NCBI RefSeq assembly: GCF_030269925.1
Contig: NC_085119.1
Span: 15,349,001-15,413,000 of the forward strand
Length of the DNA stretch: 64,000 nt
Direction: 5' to 3'
DNA from: Bombyx mori
Taxonomy: Eukaryota > Arthropoda > Insecta > Lepidoptera > Bombycidae
Part shown: positions 21,940-32,934 of the stretch, piece by piece
Numbering within the stretch: position 1 is the stretch's first letter
How the letters are laid out: each line of letters opens with the position of its first letter
Notes under the pieces: model-generated
What the model saw: only the letters and a program-made list of their open reading frames with translations
Database searches by the model: none
Told to the model about the DNA's origin: nothing
Translations under genes and position numbers: made by a program

Positions 21940-22182
21940 ATTTCGTGTTGTCATCCAATGTATATTTGGAGGGTTAAATCTAAACAACCCCATCGTTTTT
22001 TTACTCGAGCTTTTAAATACGAGCTTCCGATTTGTCAGACAATATCGGGGCTGAATGTCGTAAGCTCACCTGCTTCCAATGGAAATCGAAAAATACGGTG
22101 TGGTTTGTGTGGATTGACGTCGCATATAATAGGTATGCGAACATCAGATGATATTCATGTAACTAAAGAACGGTTTCATTAA
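21940..22182 (+). pseudogene. Possible relic of a DNA-transposase C-terminus
   Basis: The frame ends ...NGNRKIRCGLCGLTSHIIG then MRTSDDIHVTKERFH and a stop. A basic stretch followed by CxxC and a terminal [FY]H is reminiscent of the C-terminal cysteine-rich domain of piggyBac-like transposases, but the second half of the cysteines is missing. Weak resemblance only; it may be unrelated. Confidence 0.25.
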
Positions 22183-22199
22183 AATGTATAAGGTAACCC

Positions 22200-22780
22200 C
22201 ACTAGACCCAACCGGAGATTTTTGGATCAATTGAGTACTAATTGGGTATGGTTTGTTAAAAAAAAAAATCAAATTTTTCTCATACTTGGGGTATATTCAA
22301 GATTTAATAATTTTGTTAATTGGATAATTCGAAAATAGAAGGTTCAATATTTAATTGTTGAAGTTTTTTTGAATATAATTTGTTTTTATTGCGAAAGATG
22401 TGGAACGGTGTCAATTTCCGTTGTGGTATATAGGTAAGCCTTGGGTCTTGCTAGTAAGTTCTAGTATTTACAATGAGATTATGTACAAAATATTCTTAAT
22501 GAAATTATATCCAAATATAATAATGAGAAAGAGGGCTAGATTCAATACAACGCAAATTAGGCTTAATCTACTTTGAAAAAAAAAACCAAGTTATTTTTCC
22601 ATTAGCGTAATCCGGTAGAATATTATAGAAGAGACTAACAGTATACAGGAATTTTGTTTTCAAAACTTATATACCACATGTACGTGAATGCATCTATTCG
22701 TGGGGAAGATCTTCCAAAGAGTGGGCGTCATTGTCTAGTGAAACTGTTGTTGGCGCGATTCAGGATTTTTCTGTATTTCT
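22200..22780. other. Gene-free AT-rich spacer
   Basis: Nothing recognised. Confidence 0.5.
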
Positions 22781-22787
22781 TTTAAGC

Positions 22788-23034
22788 TTACTGGTGGTAG
22801 GCCTTCTTGTGAGTCCGCGCGAGTAGGTACCACCACCCTGCCTATTACTGCCGTGAAGCAGTAATGCGCTTCGGTTTGAAGGGTAGGGCAGCCGTTGTAA
22901 CTATACTGAGATCTTAGAACTTGTATCTCAAGGTGGGTGACGCATTTACGTTATACATGTCTATGGGCTCCATTAACCACTTAAGACTAGGTGGGCTGTG
23001 AGCTCGACCACTCATCTAAGCAATAAAAAAAATA
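22788..23034 (+). mobile_element. Bm1 SINE body
   Basis: Starts TTACTGGTGGTAGGCCTTCT and ends AAGCAATAAAAAA; full body without head. Confidence 0.9.
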
Positions 23035-23039
23035 AAAAT

Positions 23040-23870
23040 AAAACTATTAGCTACCGTTATAGGATAATTCTAGAAATTTATTCAATTAATTCGGTTATTT
23101 AACAGCCTACCTGTTCGGCGCGAGAGAATTTACATAAAGGTCAATCAGGAGCGATCCAAGATTGCGAAGTTCCGAAGTACATTGGCTGTTTTTGTAATAA
23201 ACTACGAGTTATTGTTATATAATATTATGTACTAGCAATAACGTAATGTAAACTATAAATAATAATAATTTATTGAAGTTATACTTCTTTAGGCGCGTTA
23301 TGAAAAATTGATGAGAGTGAAATTTTACGATGCGCGTGCACCGTGATACAAAATTAACAGAAATGAAGTTGCCCACTAAATCCAATTACATTACAATACG
23401 ACCGACGTAACTTGGCGAGTCTGAATATAACCGCAGGTGAACTTTCCGAACCGTATCGATAATTACCGAATTTATACGATGTCAAGAAAAGGGATGTCCA
23501 ATATGCGTGTTTGAGGATGTTGTTTAATCGAATTTTTTTTCAAATTGATTAAAATTTGAATAAAAAAAAGAAATAAATTTAATAAAAATAAAGTATAGCT
23601 TCTTACGCGCGTACATAAGTACACGCGCCCTTTTTAGTTTGAGTCCCATTTTATTTAAGCGAAACCAATTTTTAGAAAGAGCCTATGTAACATACAAGCC
23701 ACTTGCATGGACTATTTTTTAATTTTATGTTGGCTGTCGGAGTCTGCACAAATCGAAGAGACATTTTAAATGGCTGGAATATTGTGATGGTCATCACTAT
23801 AGAAACTGTTATCATTCTCAACATTGTGCTCTATGGCCATAGGGTTTCAAACTCCATCACTTTTCTTGAT
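23040..23870. other. Gene-free spacer
   Basis: No supported gene or repeat. Confidence 0.5.
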
Positions 23871-23875
23871 ACATA

Positions 23876-24105
23876 GTTGTCGTGGCCTAAAGGATAAGAC
23901 GTCAGGTGCATCCGTAACTTGCGATGCACCGCTGTTCGAATCCCGCGAATCCCGCAGGCAAATACCAATTTTTCTAAAGAAATACGTACTAAACAAAATG
24001 CTCACGAGTGACTACCACGGTGAAGGAATAACATCGTGTGATACAGCCGTTGTACAAACTGAGACTTTAAACTCACGTTTCGGAGCGAATGCATTTATTC
24101 AGTGA
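23876..24105 (+). mobile_element. Bm1 SINE head with deleted body
   Basis: The tRNA-derived head is present: GTGGCCTAAAGGATAAGACG (A-box region) and GTTCGAATCCCGC (B-box), followed by the linker ACCACGGTGAAGGAATAACA. The body between the linker and GATACAGCCGTTGTACAAAC is deleted, so this copy is the complement of the many headless ones. A polymerase III internal promoter could still be recognisable. Confidence 0.75.
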
Positions 24106-24665
24106 TGTAAAATTAACGCATTAATAAAATATGAAACCGCTTTTGTTATTTAGATTTTTAAAGCATCATAAAACCGGGTGTCAGCTTGATTTTTTCGAAG
24201 ATTTTCTTCGTGAGCTGCAACATGTCGTGAGTGAATTCAAATTAATACATCTGAAGTGAAAGGATGAGCCTAGTACCTAATAAGCCTTCAAATTTTAATG
24301 AAGACTGGTCGGATTCCTCAATCGTTTAATCATACGACAGAGGCTAGACAAACCGTATTTATGAAGACCATAAATCAAGTACTCCTTAACATATTTATTT
24401 GGTAGAATATTCTACAGAAATCCTATAGTAAACTGGAAGGGTCGGACCTTTGGCTATTTTGATAGGCGTTCACTAATTAAGTTTGCAGTGAGGGCAATCT
24501 ATTTACTATGGATATTTAAAGATAATATTTTTGTGTAATTTGAAATGGAGATTTCCGTCTTGGCTTATTGTAGGCAAGTAATAGAAATTTCGAATTTATT
24601 TAAAAATAAACCTGTTTTTGGTTACGAAAATGCAAGATTTTTTGGTTAGTTTTATGTGGTTTTTA

Positions 24666-24788
24666 CGGTAGGCAGCGGCTTGGCTCTGCCCCTGGCATTG
24701 CTGAAGTCCATGGGCGACGGTAACCACTCACCATCAGGTGGGCCGTATGCTCGTCTGCCTTCAAGGGCAATAAAAAAAAAAAAAAAAA
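24666..24788 (+). mobile_element. 3' tail of Jockey/CR1-like LINE
   Basis: CGGTAGGCAGCGGCTTGGC, the shared 3' end and an A-tail of 18 bases; nothing of the RT remains. Confidence 0.8.
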
Positions 24789-24789
24789 G

Positions 24790-24900
24790 TGGATGTGTAA
24801 ACTAGCTCACGACTCGTCTGATCTAAAGTTGACTACTTGAGCCAATATGGTACCCCTTACTAAACCTGAAACACTCCTGCTCCGAAGCAGAAATTACAAA
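24790..24900 (-). mobile_element. Bm1 SINE fragment, strongly diverged
   Basis: AACTAGCTCACGACTCGTCT, AGTTGACTACTTGAGCC and GAAGCAGAAAT keep Bm1 order on the minus strand, directly after the A-tail of the LINE fragment. Confidence 0.5.
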
Positions 24901-25310
24901 AGTGTTTTTTTTTTCTACTTTCATAAAAATTTTAAATATTAATGATTAATGTAGGTAGTATTAATTTGCGGAAACAAACTAATTGAATAACATTAGGTAC
25001 CGGGCTTCCTGTTTTGCACAAAAACACTCAATCTCGAATTGGAACTCACTGAACCCGCTTCGATAAGCGTGCAAAAACCAATTTGGCAGTTCACAAAGCG
25101 CTCCTGTTTATTATCCCTAAATCTATAGTCTCCATCTTCAAGTAGCTCGATCTTATTCACACCTTAATGTTTACGGTAAGCACGAGTAAGACAAATGACT
25201 TTTGAAACTAAATTTTGCATTTAAATAACTTTTTTCAGAATAAGTTTCTCAACTTTTACACTGATCAAATAAATTTCAGGTTCCACAAGAATTTTTCAGG
25301 TTAATTTTAC

Positions 25311-25704
25311 TGTTACGCGCTGGGATTCGGGATAGATAAAACTTCCACAGAAGTACAAATTAAACCTCTGTTGAAAACTTAGAACACTTCACAATACGTA
25401 ATCCACTTCTTCCGCTTCGCTTCAAGCGGTTCGTTCGCTGTTTCGCCTCGTGTAGATCCGATTATTAACTGTCTTCGTGTCATATCTGCAACGCTTTTGT
25501 AGTCGTTACGATATCTCTACAATTATTGAACATTCCCGGCCAGACTAGTCGTTTCCATATTTGTTTTCGCTATTTGATAATAGGTGGCGTTGCACTTCTC
25601 GAGCGTTCTAGATTTTACTAGTTCTTTTGATATTCGTTTCTGCTATTCGACGACAGATAGCGTCACTCTTACCGGCGTAGCACTGGGTTAATTTTACTCC
25701 CAAC
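25311..25704. mobile_element. Candidate solo LTR
   Basis: A 394-base segment beginning TGTTACGCGCTGGGATTCGG and ending TTTTACTCCCAACA (TG...CA), more GC-rich than its flanks. GGTTAATTTTACT occurs just before (25299-25311) and near the end (25686-25698). Inside, a unit of roughly 75 bases (TTCGCTATTTGATAATAGG and CTGCTATTCGACGACAG) is imperfectly repeated. No gag, pol or primer-binding site lies nearby. I infer a solo LTR, but strand and family are unknown and no short target duplication is evident. Confidence 0.35.
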
Positions 25705-25920
25705 AAAGAGGTACTGTAGGTCTGCATGGATAATTACCATCATTCTGCATATTATGCGTTCCTGTTTGAAGGATGGGATGGCCTGTTTGAGACTTGAAAC
25801 TCCATATCTCAAGGTGGTAGGTGTCGGCATTGACATTTTGATGTCTATGGTATGGTCGTCTATAGTCAGGAAGCGTCAGATCTCAGCTGGTTCATCAGCT
25901 GGTTCGCCCGACGGCGTAAT
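25705..25920 (+). mobile_element. Bm1 SINE, strongly diverged
   Basis: GGTACTGTAGGTCTGCATGG, GCGTTCCTGTTTGAAGGATG and CATATCTCAAGGTGGTAGG keep Bm1 order; the 3' part is disrupted. Confidence 0.6.
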
Positions 25921-26127
25921 AAATAAATAAAATAGAATAGAAAATCGAAAATTTCCTGTTAGCAGACGAGTATATCAAGAAAACATCGCAATGCCCAGGG
26001 GACAAGACGCCATCCGTGAAGAGCGAGACGGGTTATGTGTAATTTCTTTAATTTCTTTTTATTTATACACCCTTACACCGTAGAAAGTATACTTCAATCA
26101 ACTTGGAATAATTTATCTCGCGTTCAC

Positions 26128-26260
26128 TTTTTTTTTTTTTTTTTCTTTTTTTATTGCCTTTGTAGGCAGTCGAGCATACGGCCCACCTGATGGTGAGTGG
26201 TTACCGTCGCCCATGGACTTCAGCAATGCCAAGGGCAGAGCCAAGCCGCTGCCTACCGCA
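26128..26260 (-). mobile_element. 3' tail of Jockey/CR1-like LINE
   Basis: Long T-run, then TTATTGCCTTTGTAGGCAG and so on to GCCAAGCCGCTGCCTACCG. An ORF starting inside it continues rightward to 26548 without recognisable features. Confidence 0.8.
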
Positions 26261-26582
26261 CTTTCATCTTCACCAATTCTTCTTCAGAAGATCTCACGAA
26301 GAACGAGAGACTTAGCGGCATTCTGCAGCAATGATGATAGTAGATATCTGCGAAGGGTTTTAGTAAATCAATCTAAAATATATTTTAACGAAAATAACAA
26401 ACTAGTACTTGAAATTAATGTTTCAATGTCAAATGACATTTTGAGTTGTAACCGTGAACAGTTTTTGTGGTCGTTTGCGAACATTTATTTATCAAAAGCA
26501 TACGATAGATGTCACTTGGGTAGTTTTAATGAGCTAATGTTTCTATAAACTGAACGAAAATCATAGAGGATGGTGTTTTTTT

Positions 26583-26730
26583 TCCACAAGTGAAAATCGC
26601 CGGATCCCCATCCGCGCAGTGGGTGGGGTATGTGGGAGTTGAACCTCACTAAAAACTGCCGCTCACAGCTGGCGCCTTACCCCAGACCGGACCGGAGGCC
26701 AGTCCACAGCTCACAGAGGAGGGTAGGTGG
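26583..26730 (-). mobile_element. GC-rich retroelement tail, copy 2
   Basis: GAAAATCGCCGGATCCCC, GTGGGTGGGGTATGTGGGAG and TTGAACCTCACTAAAAACTG match, in the same order, the reverse complement of the segment at 36300-36430. Both look like the 3' untranslated tail of one LINE family that I cannot name with certainty. Confidence 0.45.
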
Positions 26731-26779
26731 TTTTCACTAAAATGTAAAGATTTTAATAAAATGCCAAGACGAGTTTTAA

Positions 26780-27016
26780 CGGTGGTAAGGCATTTTATAA
26801 GCCCGCACGGGTAGGTACCACTACCCTACTTATTTCTACCGTGAAGCAGTTATGCGTTTCGGTTTGAAGGGTGGGGCTGCCGTGCTACCGTAAAAACTAA
26901 AGAACGCATGTCTCAAGGTGGCTGATGGAATTTACGTGGTTGATGTCCATGGGCTCAGGTGCATATTTAACGCAAGGTGGGCGTTGAGTTCATCTCTCGG
27001 CCTTAGCAATAACTAA
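26780..27016 (+). mobile_element. Bm1 SINE body
   Basis: Starts CGGTGGTAAGGCATTTTATA; typical blocks follow (AAGCAGTTATGCGTTTCGG, GATGTCCATGGGCTC). Moderately diverged. Confidence 0.8.
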
Positions 27017-27257
27017 AAATGAAATCAACACTACACATATGTCTCGCATAGACGTCCCCTTTTCGGTACCGATTCGTTCACAATATAATTTAATTAATCC
27101 CACGTTGTTTAGAACGATAATTGGAGATATGCCGCGGAATGTCACACAGAGGGTGTCGCGGCTTTAATTGCACGGTTAGTTGTGTGTTTTATAATTGAGT
27201 TTGATTTCGTGTTTATTGAGTAGAAACTTAATAATTTTTTTATAGTCTATCTTTGAA

Positions 27258-27693
27258 GTCGTCGTGGCCTAAGAGATAAGACGTCCGGTGCATTCTTGTT
27301 GAGCGATGCACCTGTGTTCGAATCCCTGGCGGGTACCAATTTTTCTAATCAATTACGTACTCAACAAATGTTCACGATTGTCTTCCACGGTAAAGGAATA
27401 ACATCGTGTAATAAAAATCAAACCCGCAAAATTATAATTTGCGTAATTACTGGTGGTAGGACCTCTTGTGAGTCCGCGCGGGTCGGTACCACCACCCTGC
27501 CTATTTCGGCAGTGAAGCAGTAATGCGTTTCGGTTTGAAGGGTGGGGCAGCCGTTGTAACTATACTTGAGGCCTTAGAACTTATATCTCAAGGTGGGTGG
27601 CGCATTTACGTTGTGGATGTCTATGGGCTCCAGTAACCACTTAACACCAGGTGGGCTGTCAGCTCGTCCACCCATATAAGCAATAAAAAAAAA
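27258..27693 (+). mobile_element. Bm1 SINE, full length
   Basis: The most complete copy, 436 bases: a tRNA-related head with A-box-like GTGGCCTAAGAGATAAGACG and B-box-like GTTCGAATCCCTGG, the linker (TACGTACTCAACAAATG, AAAGGAATAACATCGTG, AAATCAAACCCGCAAAA), the body from TACTGGTGGTAGGACC, and the 3' end ...CAATAAAAAAAAA. The head would supply the internal polymerase III promoter. Little diverged, so probably a fairly recent insertion. It encodes no protein; the ORF of 75 codons across it is spurious. Confidence 0.92.
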
Positions 27694-28040
27694 TCTGTAT
27701 GGTATAGCTTATCGTATATTTATTATTATGGCATAGATAGACGACGCCATAAGTTCCTCTGATCTCTTTGAGAAATTAGAGTTGTCAATTGGTTTGAAGT
27801 AACGAATGCCTTTGAAACCAAACCGCTATCTGCAATTAGGCAGGACTGTGGTACTGAGCTGTACAGTCTCCCAAAGTGCCTAGTATTATAAATATTAAGA
27901 TCTGCCGTAAACATATAAAATTTGACCTACTATACTAAAATACTGGTCGTGTAATTTGAATGAAGATGCTCTTAAATCCTAAAGGCTTTACTGCCTCACG
28001 ACAGAAATAGGCAGGTTGGACGTATAAAATTTATTGTTCG

Positions 28041-28142
28041 ATTTTTTTATTGCTTAGTTGGGAGGACGAGCTCACAGCCCACCTGGTGTTAAGTGGTTAC
28101 TGGAGCCCATAGACATCCACAACTTAAATGCGCCACCCATCT
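28041..28142 (-). mobile_element. Bm1 SINE 3' part, left half of a head-to-head pair
   Basis: T-run, TTGCTTAGTTGGGAGGACG, CCCACCTGGTGTTAAGTGG, stopping at CGCCACCCATCTTGG, where the opposite-strand copy starts. Confidence 0.85.
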
Positions 28143-28375
28143 TGGTGATAGGACGTCTTGTCAGTCCACATCGGTAGGTACCACTACTCCGCAAATTTCT
28201 GCCGTCACTCAGTAATGCGTTTCAGTGAAGGGTAGGGCAGTCGTTGTACTGTTAAAACGGAGACCTTAGAACTCATATCTCAAGGTAGGCGGTGGTGGCA
28301 TTTACGTTGTAGATGTCTATGGGCTCCGGTAACCACTTAAAAGCCTCGTCCACCTATCTAAGCTATAAAAAAAAA
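28143..28375 (+). mobile_element. Bm1 SINE body, right half of a head-to-head pair
   Basis: TGGTGATAGGACGTCTTGTC to CTAAGCTATAAAAAAAAA; moderately diverged, with a deletion of the CAGGTGGGCTGTGAG block. It interrupts or abuts the minus-strand copy. Confidence 0.8.
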
Positions 28376-28379
28376 CTGG

Positions 28380-28785
28380 TTTTCACTCATACATAACGAA
28401 ATGCACATACGCATATTACGCACCATATAAATTGGCACCTACAGAATCTTCAAAGCGCACACCCTGCGCGTAACTGCCTCCTACAAGGTGTAAAGGAGAA
28501 TTCGAGCGTTTGATGTGTTGTCCTGACGAGGGGAGAAACGTCGACTCCGCCAGACAGAGTTGTCGAGGGCCACTCAACTACATCAAAGCAACGTCTGAAG
28601 GTGTTCTGAATGGTAGGTAATATTTTTGAAAATTTTCTACCTATTTGTACAACTAAATAATAATTATAGTAGGTACTTTCAATAAATAGGTATTTTAATG
28701 ATTATGGCCAAGTGTATTCGCATCAAGCAATGCGACCACGCTGCTAATCGAATCCTGCCGGTAGCTATCGCTTTTTATAACAAAA
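28380..28785. other. Gene-free spacer
   Basis: A segment at 28500-28600 is GC-richer (GACGAGGGGAGAAACGTCGA) but I recognise nothing in it. Confidence 0.5.
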
Positions 28786-29229
28786 CTAGCGACCCGCCCT
28801 CGCTTCGCTTCAGAAACTGCAATTTATTATTGATTTCTCCACTATTTAATGGATGTTATTATACCTATTATATATATTTCCGTTTCCGGTAGTCGTGTCG
28901 TAAACATCGCTGTGTATCTGTTCGTTATTAAAAACATAAAAGTGTATACTTGGAGGTGAAATCCCGCAGGCAAGCTGCATCCCAGTATTAAGGAAAGTGA
29001 CACTGAGTATTTCTAAACTAAATTCGTGGCACAAAACCTGGAATTAACGATATTGTGAACAAAACCTGGATATTTAGAGGTTAAAACTTATAAAGATTTT
29101 ATGTTGGTACTACAGATTTCGTTGTCAAACTGTCTGCTGTCAAATACGAAATTCGATAGTGACAGTTAGTATAGAGTTGCCAAGATATCATTTTGACTAT
29201 TACCATTACGTTCCATTACACGTATAAAT

Positions 29230-29976
29230 ATGGAAGAACAATTTCAACTCTTATTCGATAAAATGAAAATTGAGATGAAAAATCAATCTGAATCCATAAC
29301 CAATACCATAATGAACAAAATGGATGAGAAATTAAAACCTATTTTAGAGGAAAATAAATACTTAAAATTAAAAGTAGAGAACTTGGAAAAGAAAATCGAA
29401 ATTTTAGAGAGAGATAAGAAAACTAACAATATAATAATCCATGGATTGACAGAAGACGAGAAATCGACACCCGAGCTTATCGACAAGGTCAAAGATACAA
29501 TAACAAAAGAATTAGGCATAGCAATCGAAAATTATGAATTCAACAAAATATATCGTATTGGTAAAACAAACAAAGGTAATCCATCAAAGGTAATCCGACC
29601 TATACTAATATGCTTGACTACTGGATGGAAAAAAGCGGAAATATTGAAAAATAAGAGAAAGTTAAAAGACCTGCATATCACGGAAGATTACTCTAAAGAA
29701 ACCTTAGAAAAACGTAAGGCTTTACTACCACAACTCATGGAAGAACGGAGAAAAGGTAATTTCGCCTATTTAAGATATGATAAACTAATAATTAAAGAAA
29801 ATAAATACGTCAAGGACTCGAGGAAGAGAGAACTCTCAATTTCACCACAAACAAACTCTCAATCCAAAAAAATTCAACCTTCAACTTCAGCCAAGAATAA
29901 CAGAACGAATGCATTCGATTTGATGAGAGGTCGGTCTAACTCTTTCACAACATTGACGACAGGTCAAAAACAATAG
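29230..29976 (+). CDS. LINE ORF1 protein, coiled-coil RNA-binding type
   Basis: 248 residues from an ATG in good context. Residues 1-65 form a predicted coiled coil (heptads through MKNQSESITNTIMNKMDEKL and ENKYLKLKVENLEKKIEILE). TNNIIIHGL at about 66-74 looks like the start of an RRM-like domain. A C-terminal domain follows (ITEDYSKETLEKRKALLPQL, then GNFAYLRYDKLIIKEN). This is the L1 ORF1p / transposase-22 layout: a nucleic-acid-binding chaperone that coats the element RNA. The Ser/Asn-rich tail is probably disordered. It lies 123 bases upstream of the ORF2 ATG, in the same direction, with no overlap. Confidence 0.85.
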   Translation: MEEQFQLLFDKMKIEMKNQSESITNTIMNKMDEKLKPILEENKYLKLKVENLEKKIEILERDKKTNNIIIHGLTEDEKSTPELIDKVKDTITKELGIAIENYEFNKIYRIGKTNKGNPSKVIRPILICLTTGWKKAEILKNKRKLKDLHITEDYSKETLEKRKALLPQLMEERRKGNFAYLRYDKLIIKENKYVKDSRKRELSISPQTNSQSKKIQPSTSAKNNRTNAFDLMRGRSNSFTTLTTGQKQ

Positions 29977-30099
29977 CAACGAGTTATCGACGGACGGAAA
30001 AAGGAACTAACATATGAATATAAAAGAAAAACAATAGAAACAAAAACAACTCTCCCAAGCCGATTGGTCTTCGTGGGGGAGAATGACCAACACCCTCTA

Positions 30100-32934
30100 A
30101 TGGAAAAGAAGAGATTTTTAGATATACACATAGCCACTTTTAACGCAAGATCATTAAGAACTCCTGAAAAACTTCAAGAACTTGAATTAGCTTTATCAGA
30201 TATAAAATGGGATATAATAGGAATAAGTGAAATGAGAAGATATGGAGAAGGAATTGAAGACTATGGAAACTTTATTTTACACTATAAAGGCGAGACACCA
30301 GGGCTCTACGGAGTCGGCTTTCTTGTAAAAAAAGGACTTGCCGAGAAAATAGGAGAAATCAAAGGTGTCTCAGAGAGAATAGCAGTTTTAAACATTGAGT
30401 TACCAGTCAAAAATGCTGAAAAATGGTCTATAATTCAAGCTTATTCTCCAACAGAATCGAACAAGAAAGATGACATAAGGAAAATAGAAAAATTCTATGA
30501 AGATTTACATCTTACCATTGAAAATTCGCATAAAAATATAATTGTCATGGGTGATTTTAACGGTCAGATAGGAAAGCGCAATAACTTTGGAGAAGAATAC
30601 ACTATAGGACTGTATGGCTCAGGCAAAAGAACTAATAACGGAGAGAGATTAGTGACTTTTGCCTTACAACATAAACTCAGTATTCTTAATAGTTTTTTCA
30701 AAAAGAAGAAAAACAAAAAATGGACATGGACATCCCCAAATGGCATTCATAAAAACGAAATCGATTTTGTCATGTCAAATAATCCTAAGTTTTTCAAGGA
30801 TGTGTCAATTATCCACAACTTAAATTTCCACTCTGATCATAAAATGGTCCGTGCTGCATTGACTGGGATACCTATGAAAAGGACAAGGAAGTATCTTATC
30901 AATAATTCAAGGATAGTGTGTACGGGAGAAAGCGAAGCACTCTCAGCGAATCTCAAATTATTGGCAAAGAACCAACACTTCAATAAAGATTTATCCATTG
31001 AAGAAAAATACAATAAGTTCATACAAATATTAAAAGAAGCGACAAGAAAGACTAATACAGAAGATAATAGAGCGATTTCAAAACAAACACAGGAACTACT
31101 TCAAGAAAGGAAAAACCTCATTAAAGGAAAGGAGGATAAATACAAAATATCAGAAATTAGTAAGAAAATAAATGAACAAATTAGAAAAGATAGAAAAATT
31201 AAACGGGACAACACTATGAAAAAACACATAGAGAAGACAGGTGGAATTAAAAAGGCTATAAAAGAACTAACAGTAAAAAAGGACTGGATGCCAAAAGTAA
31301 AGACTGACAAAAATAACTACACTTGTAAACGACCAGAAATACTGGAGTTGGCTACAGATTATTACAAGAAACTATATAAAAGCAACAAGAGCGGAAGAGC
31401 TCAAATAAATGAACTAGAATCTGTAGGAACTAATATCACACCTACAATTTTGACGGAGGAAACAATGAAAGCAATCAATTCTCAAAAAATAGACAAAACT
31501 CCTGGATCTGACCAAATAACCAACGAACTACTAAAATCGGTTGCATCGACCATTGCCCCGATATTGACTGAACTGTTTAATGACATTATTGAGACTGAAG
31601 ATATACCCACCGATTGGACAAAATCAACTATAATTTTATTACACAAAAAGGGAGACAAAGGAGACATTGGAAATTATCGCCCAATTAGTTTGATGTCCAA
31701 TGTGTATAAAGTATTTTCTAAAATTATACTCTCGCGAATTACAACTACACTTGATGAAAACCAACCAAAGGAACAAGCCGGCTTTAGAAGCAAATTTTCA
31801 ACGATAGATCACATACACGTTGTAAGACAAATCATACAAAAATACAAAGAATACAATAAATCCTTTTATGTAGGATTCGTTGATTTTAATAAAGCCTTCG
31901 ATTCTCTAGAACATTCATTTATTTGGCAAGCACTACAGAGTCAAGGAGTGGAGGCCAAATTCATAAAAATTCTTCAAAACATATATTGTGGAAGTGTAGC
32001 ACAAGTGCGGCTTGAAAAAACTGGTAGACAATTCCCAATAGAACGAGGGGTTCGTCAAGGAGACCCTATATCGCCTAAGCTATTTACGGCTGTTTTGGAG
32101 AACATATTCCGGAATATAAATTGGGAAAAAAATGGCATTAACATCAACGGTGAAAATCTCAACCATTTAAGATTTGCGGACGATCTGGTCCTCTTTTCTG
32201 AATGCCCGGAAAAACTGCAGCATATGCTACAAGAACTGTCAGATCAAAGTGCAAAAGCAGGGCTATCGATGAATACCGCTAAGACCAAAATTATGACCAA
32301 TTCTACGAAGACCTATAATATCACCGTTAACAACGAAAAAATCGAATATGTGGAAGAGTATGTTTACCTGGGGCAGTTAATATCGCCAAGTGACACTATG
32401 CAAAAAGAGATCGATCGGAGAATAGCCAATACTTGGAAGAGATACTGGTCCCTCAGTGAAATAATGAAAAATAAAGATATGCCTATGAAAGACAAACGAA
32501 AAGTATACAATACGTGCATTCTACCATGCCTGATCTATGGATGCCAGACATGGGCATTGACAAAAAAACAATTAAATAAAATAAACATATGTCAGAACAA
32601 TATAGAAAGAAGTATCACTGGAATTAAGAGAAAAGATAAAATTAGACTAACATACGTAAAAAATATAACAAAATTAAAAAGCGTCGAAAAGGTACATAAA
32701 ATGCAAAAGTGGAGATGGGCAGGACATATGTTAAGAGAGACACAAGAAAAGTGGACAAAGAATGTAACGGAATGGTACCCAAGAGATGGCCATAGAAGTA
32801 AAGGCAGAAAAAATCAAAGATGGGAAGATGATTTCAAAAGAATAGCTGGCGGAGAGTGGCTGAGAAAGTCAAAGGACAGAACCTTGTGGAAAACATTAGA
32901 GGAGGCCTATGTCGAGAGACAAGCTGTTTCCTAG
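30100..32934 (+). CDS. LINE ORF2: apurinic-type endonuclease and reverse transcriptase
   Basis: 944 residues from ATG at 30100; the frame is open from 30064 via a TTG, but ATG is the likely start. The N-terminal endonuclease (about 1-235) has TFNARSLRTPEKL, the catalytic Glu in GISEMRRYGEG, YSPTESNKKDD, VMGDFNGQIG (about 148-157), NEIDFVMS and the SDHKMVRA His box. The reverse transcriptase (about 490-740) has HKKGDKGDIGNYRPISLMSN, QAGFRSKFSTIDHIHVV, VDFNKAFDSLEH (motif A), RGVRQGDPISPKLFTAVLE and LRFADDLVLF (FADD about 692-695). The C-terminal part includes KWRWAGHMLRETQ and ends RQAVS. All catalytic residues I can check are present and there is no frameshift. It nicks the target and primes cDNA synthesis there. 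No RNase H was seen. Confidence 0.93.
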   Translation: MEKKRFLDIHIATFNARSLRTPEKLQELELALSDIKWDIIGISEMRRYGEGIEDYGNFILHYKGETPGLYGVGFLVKKGLAEKIGEIKGVSERIAVLNIELPVKNAEKWSIIQAYSPTESNKKDDIRKIEKFYEDLHLTIENSHKNIIVMGDFNGQIGKRNNFGEEYTIGLYGSGKRTNNGERLVTFALQHKLSILNSFFKKKKNKKWTWTSPNGIHKNEIDFVMSNNPKFFKDVSIIHNLNFHSDHKMVRAALTGIPMKRTRKYLINNSRIVCTGESEALSANLKLLAKNQHFNKDLSIEEKYNKFIQILKEATRKTNTEDNRAISKQTQELLQERKNLIKGKEDKYKISEISKKINEQIRKDRKIKRDNTMKKHIEKTGGIKKAIKELTVKKDWMPKVKTDKNNYTCKRPEILELATDYYKKLYKSNKSGRAQINELESVGTNITPTILTEETMKAINSQKIDKTPGSDQITNELLKSVASTIAPILTELFNDIIETEDIPTDWTKSTIILLHKKGDKGDIGNYRPISLMSNVYKVFSKIILSRITTTLDENQPKEQAGFRSKFSTIDHIHVVRQIIQKYKEYNKSFYVGFVDFNKAFDSLEHSFIWQALQSQGVEAKFIKILQNIYCGSVAQVRLEKTGRQFPIERGVRQGDPISPKLFTAVLENIFRNINWEKNGININGENLNHLRFADDLVLFSECPEKLQHMLQELSDQSAKAGLSMNTAKTKIMTNSTKTYNITVNNEKIEYVEEYVYLGQLISPSDTMQKEIDRRIANTWKRYWSLSEIMKNKDMPMKDKRKVYNTCILPCLIYGCQTWALTKKQLNKINICQNNIERSITGIKRKDKIRLTYVKNITKLKSVEKVHKMQKWRWAGHMLRETQEKWTKNVTEWYPRDGHRSKGRKNQRWEDDFKRIAGGEWLRKSKDRTLWKTLEEAYVERQAVS

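Noticed and set aside
26213..26548. 111-codon ORF
   Set aside because: Starts inside a LINE tail; the rest (SRRTRDLAAFCSNDDSRYLR and on) has no recognisable feature, no start of its own and no splice support.
27258..27330. tRNA gene
   Set aside because: The A- and B-box-like motifs belong to the Bm1 head; no cloverleaf with a proper anticodon arm and acceptor stem was found.
27296..27523. 75-codon ORF
   Set aside because: Lies wholly in the full-length Bm1 SINE; repeated in-frame pieces in other Bm1 copies show it is non-coding.
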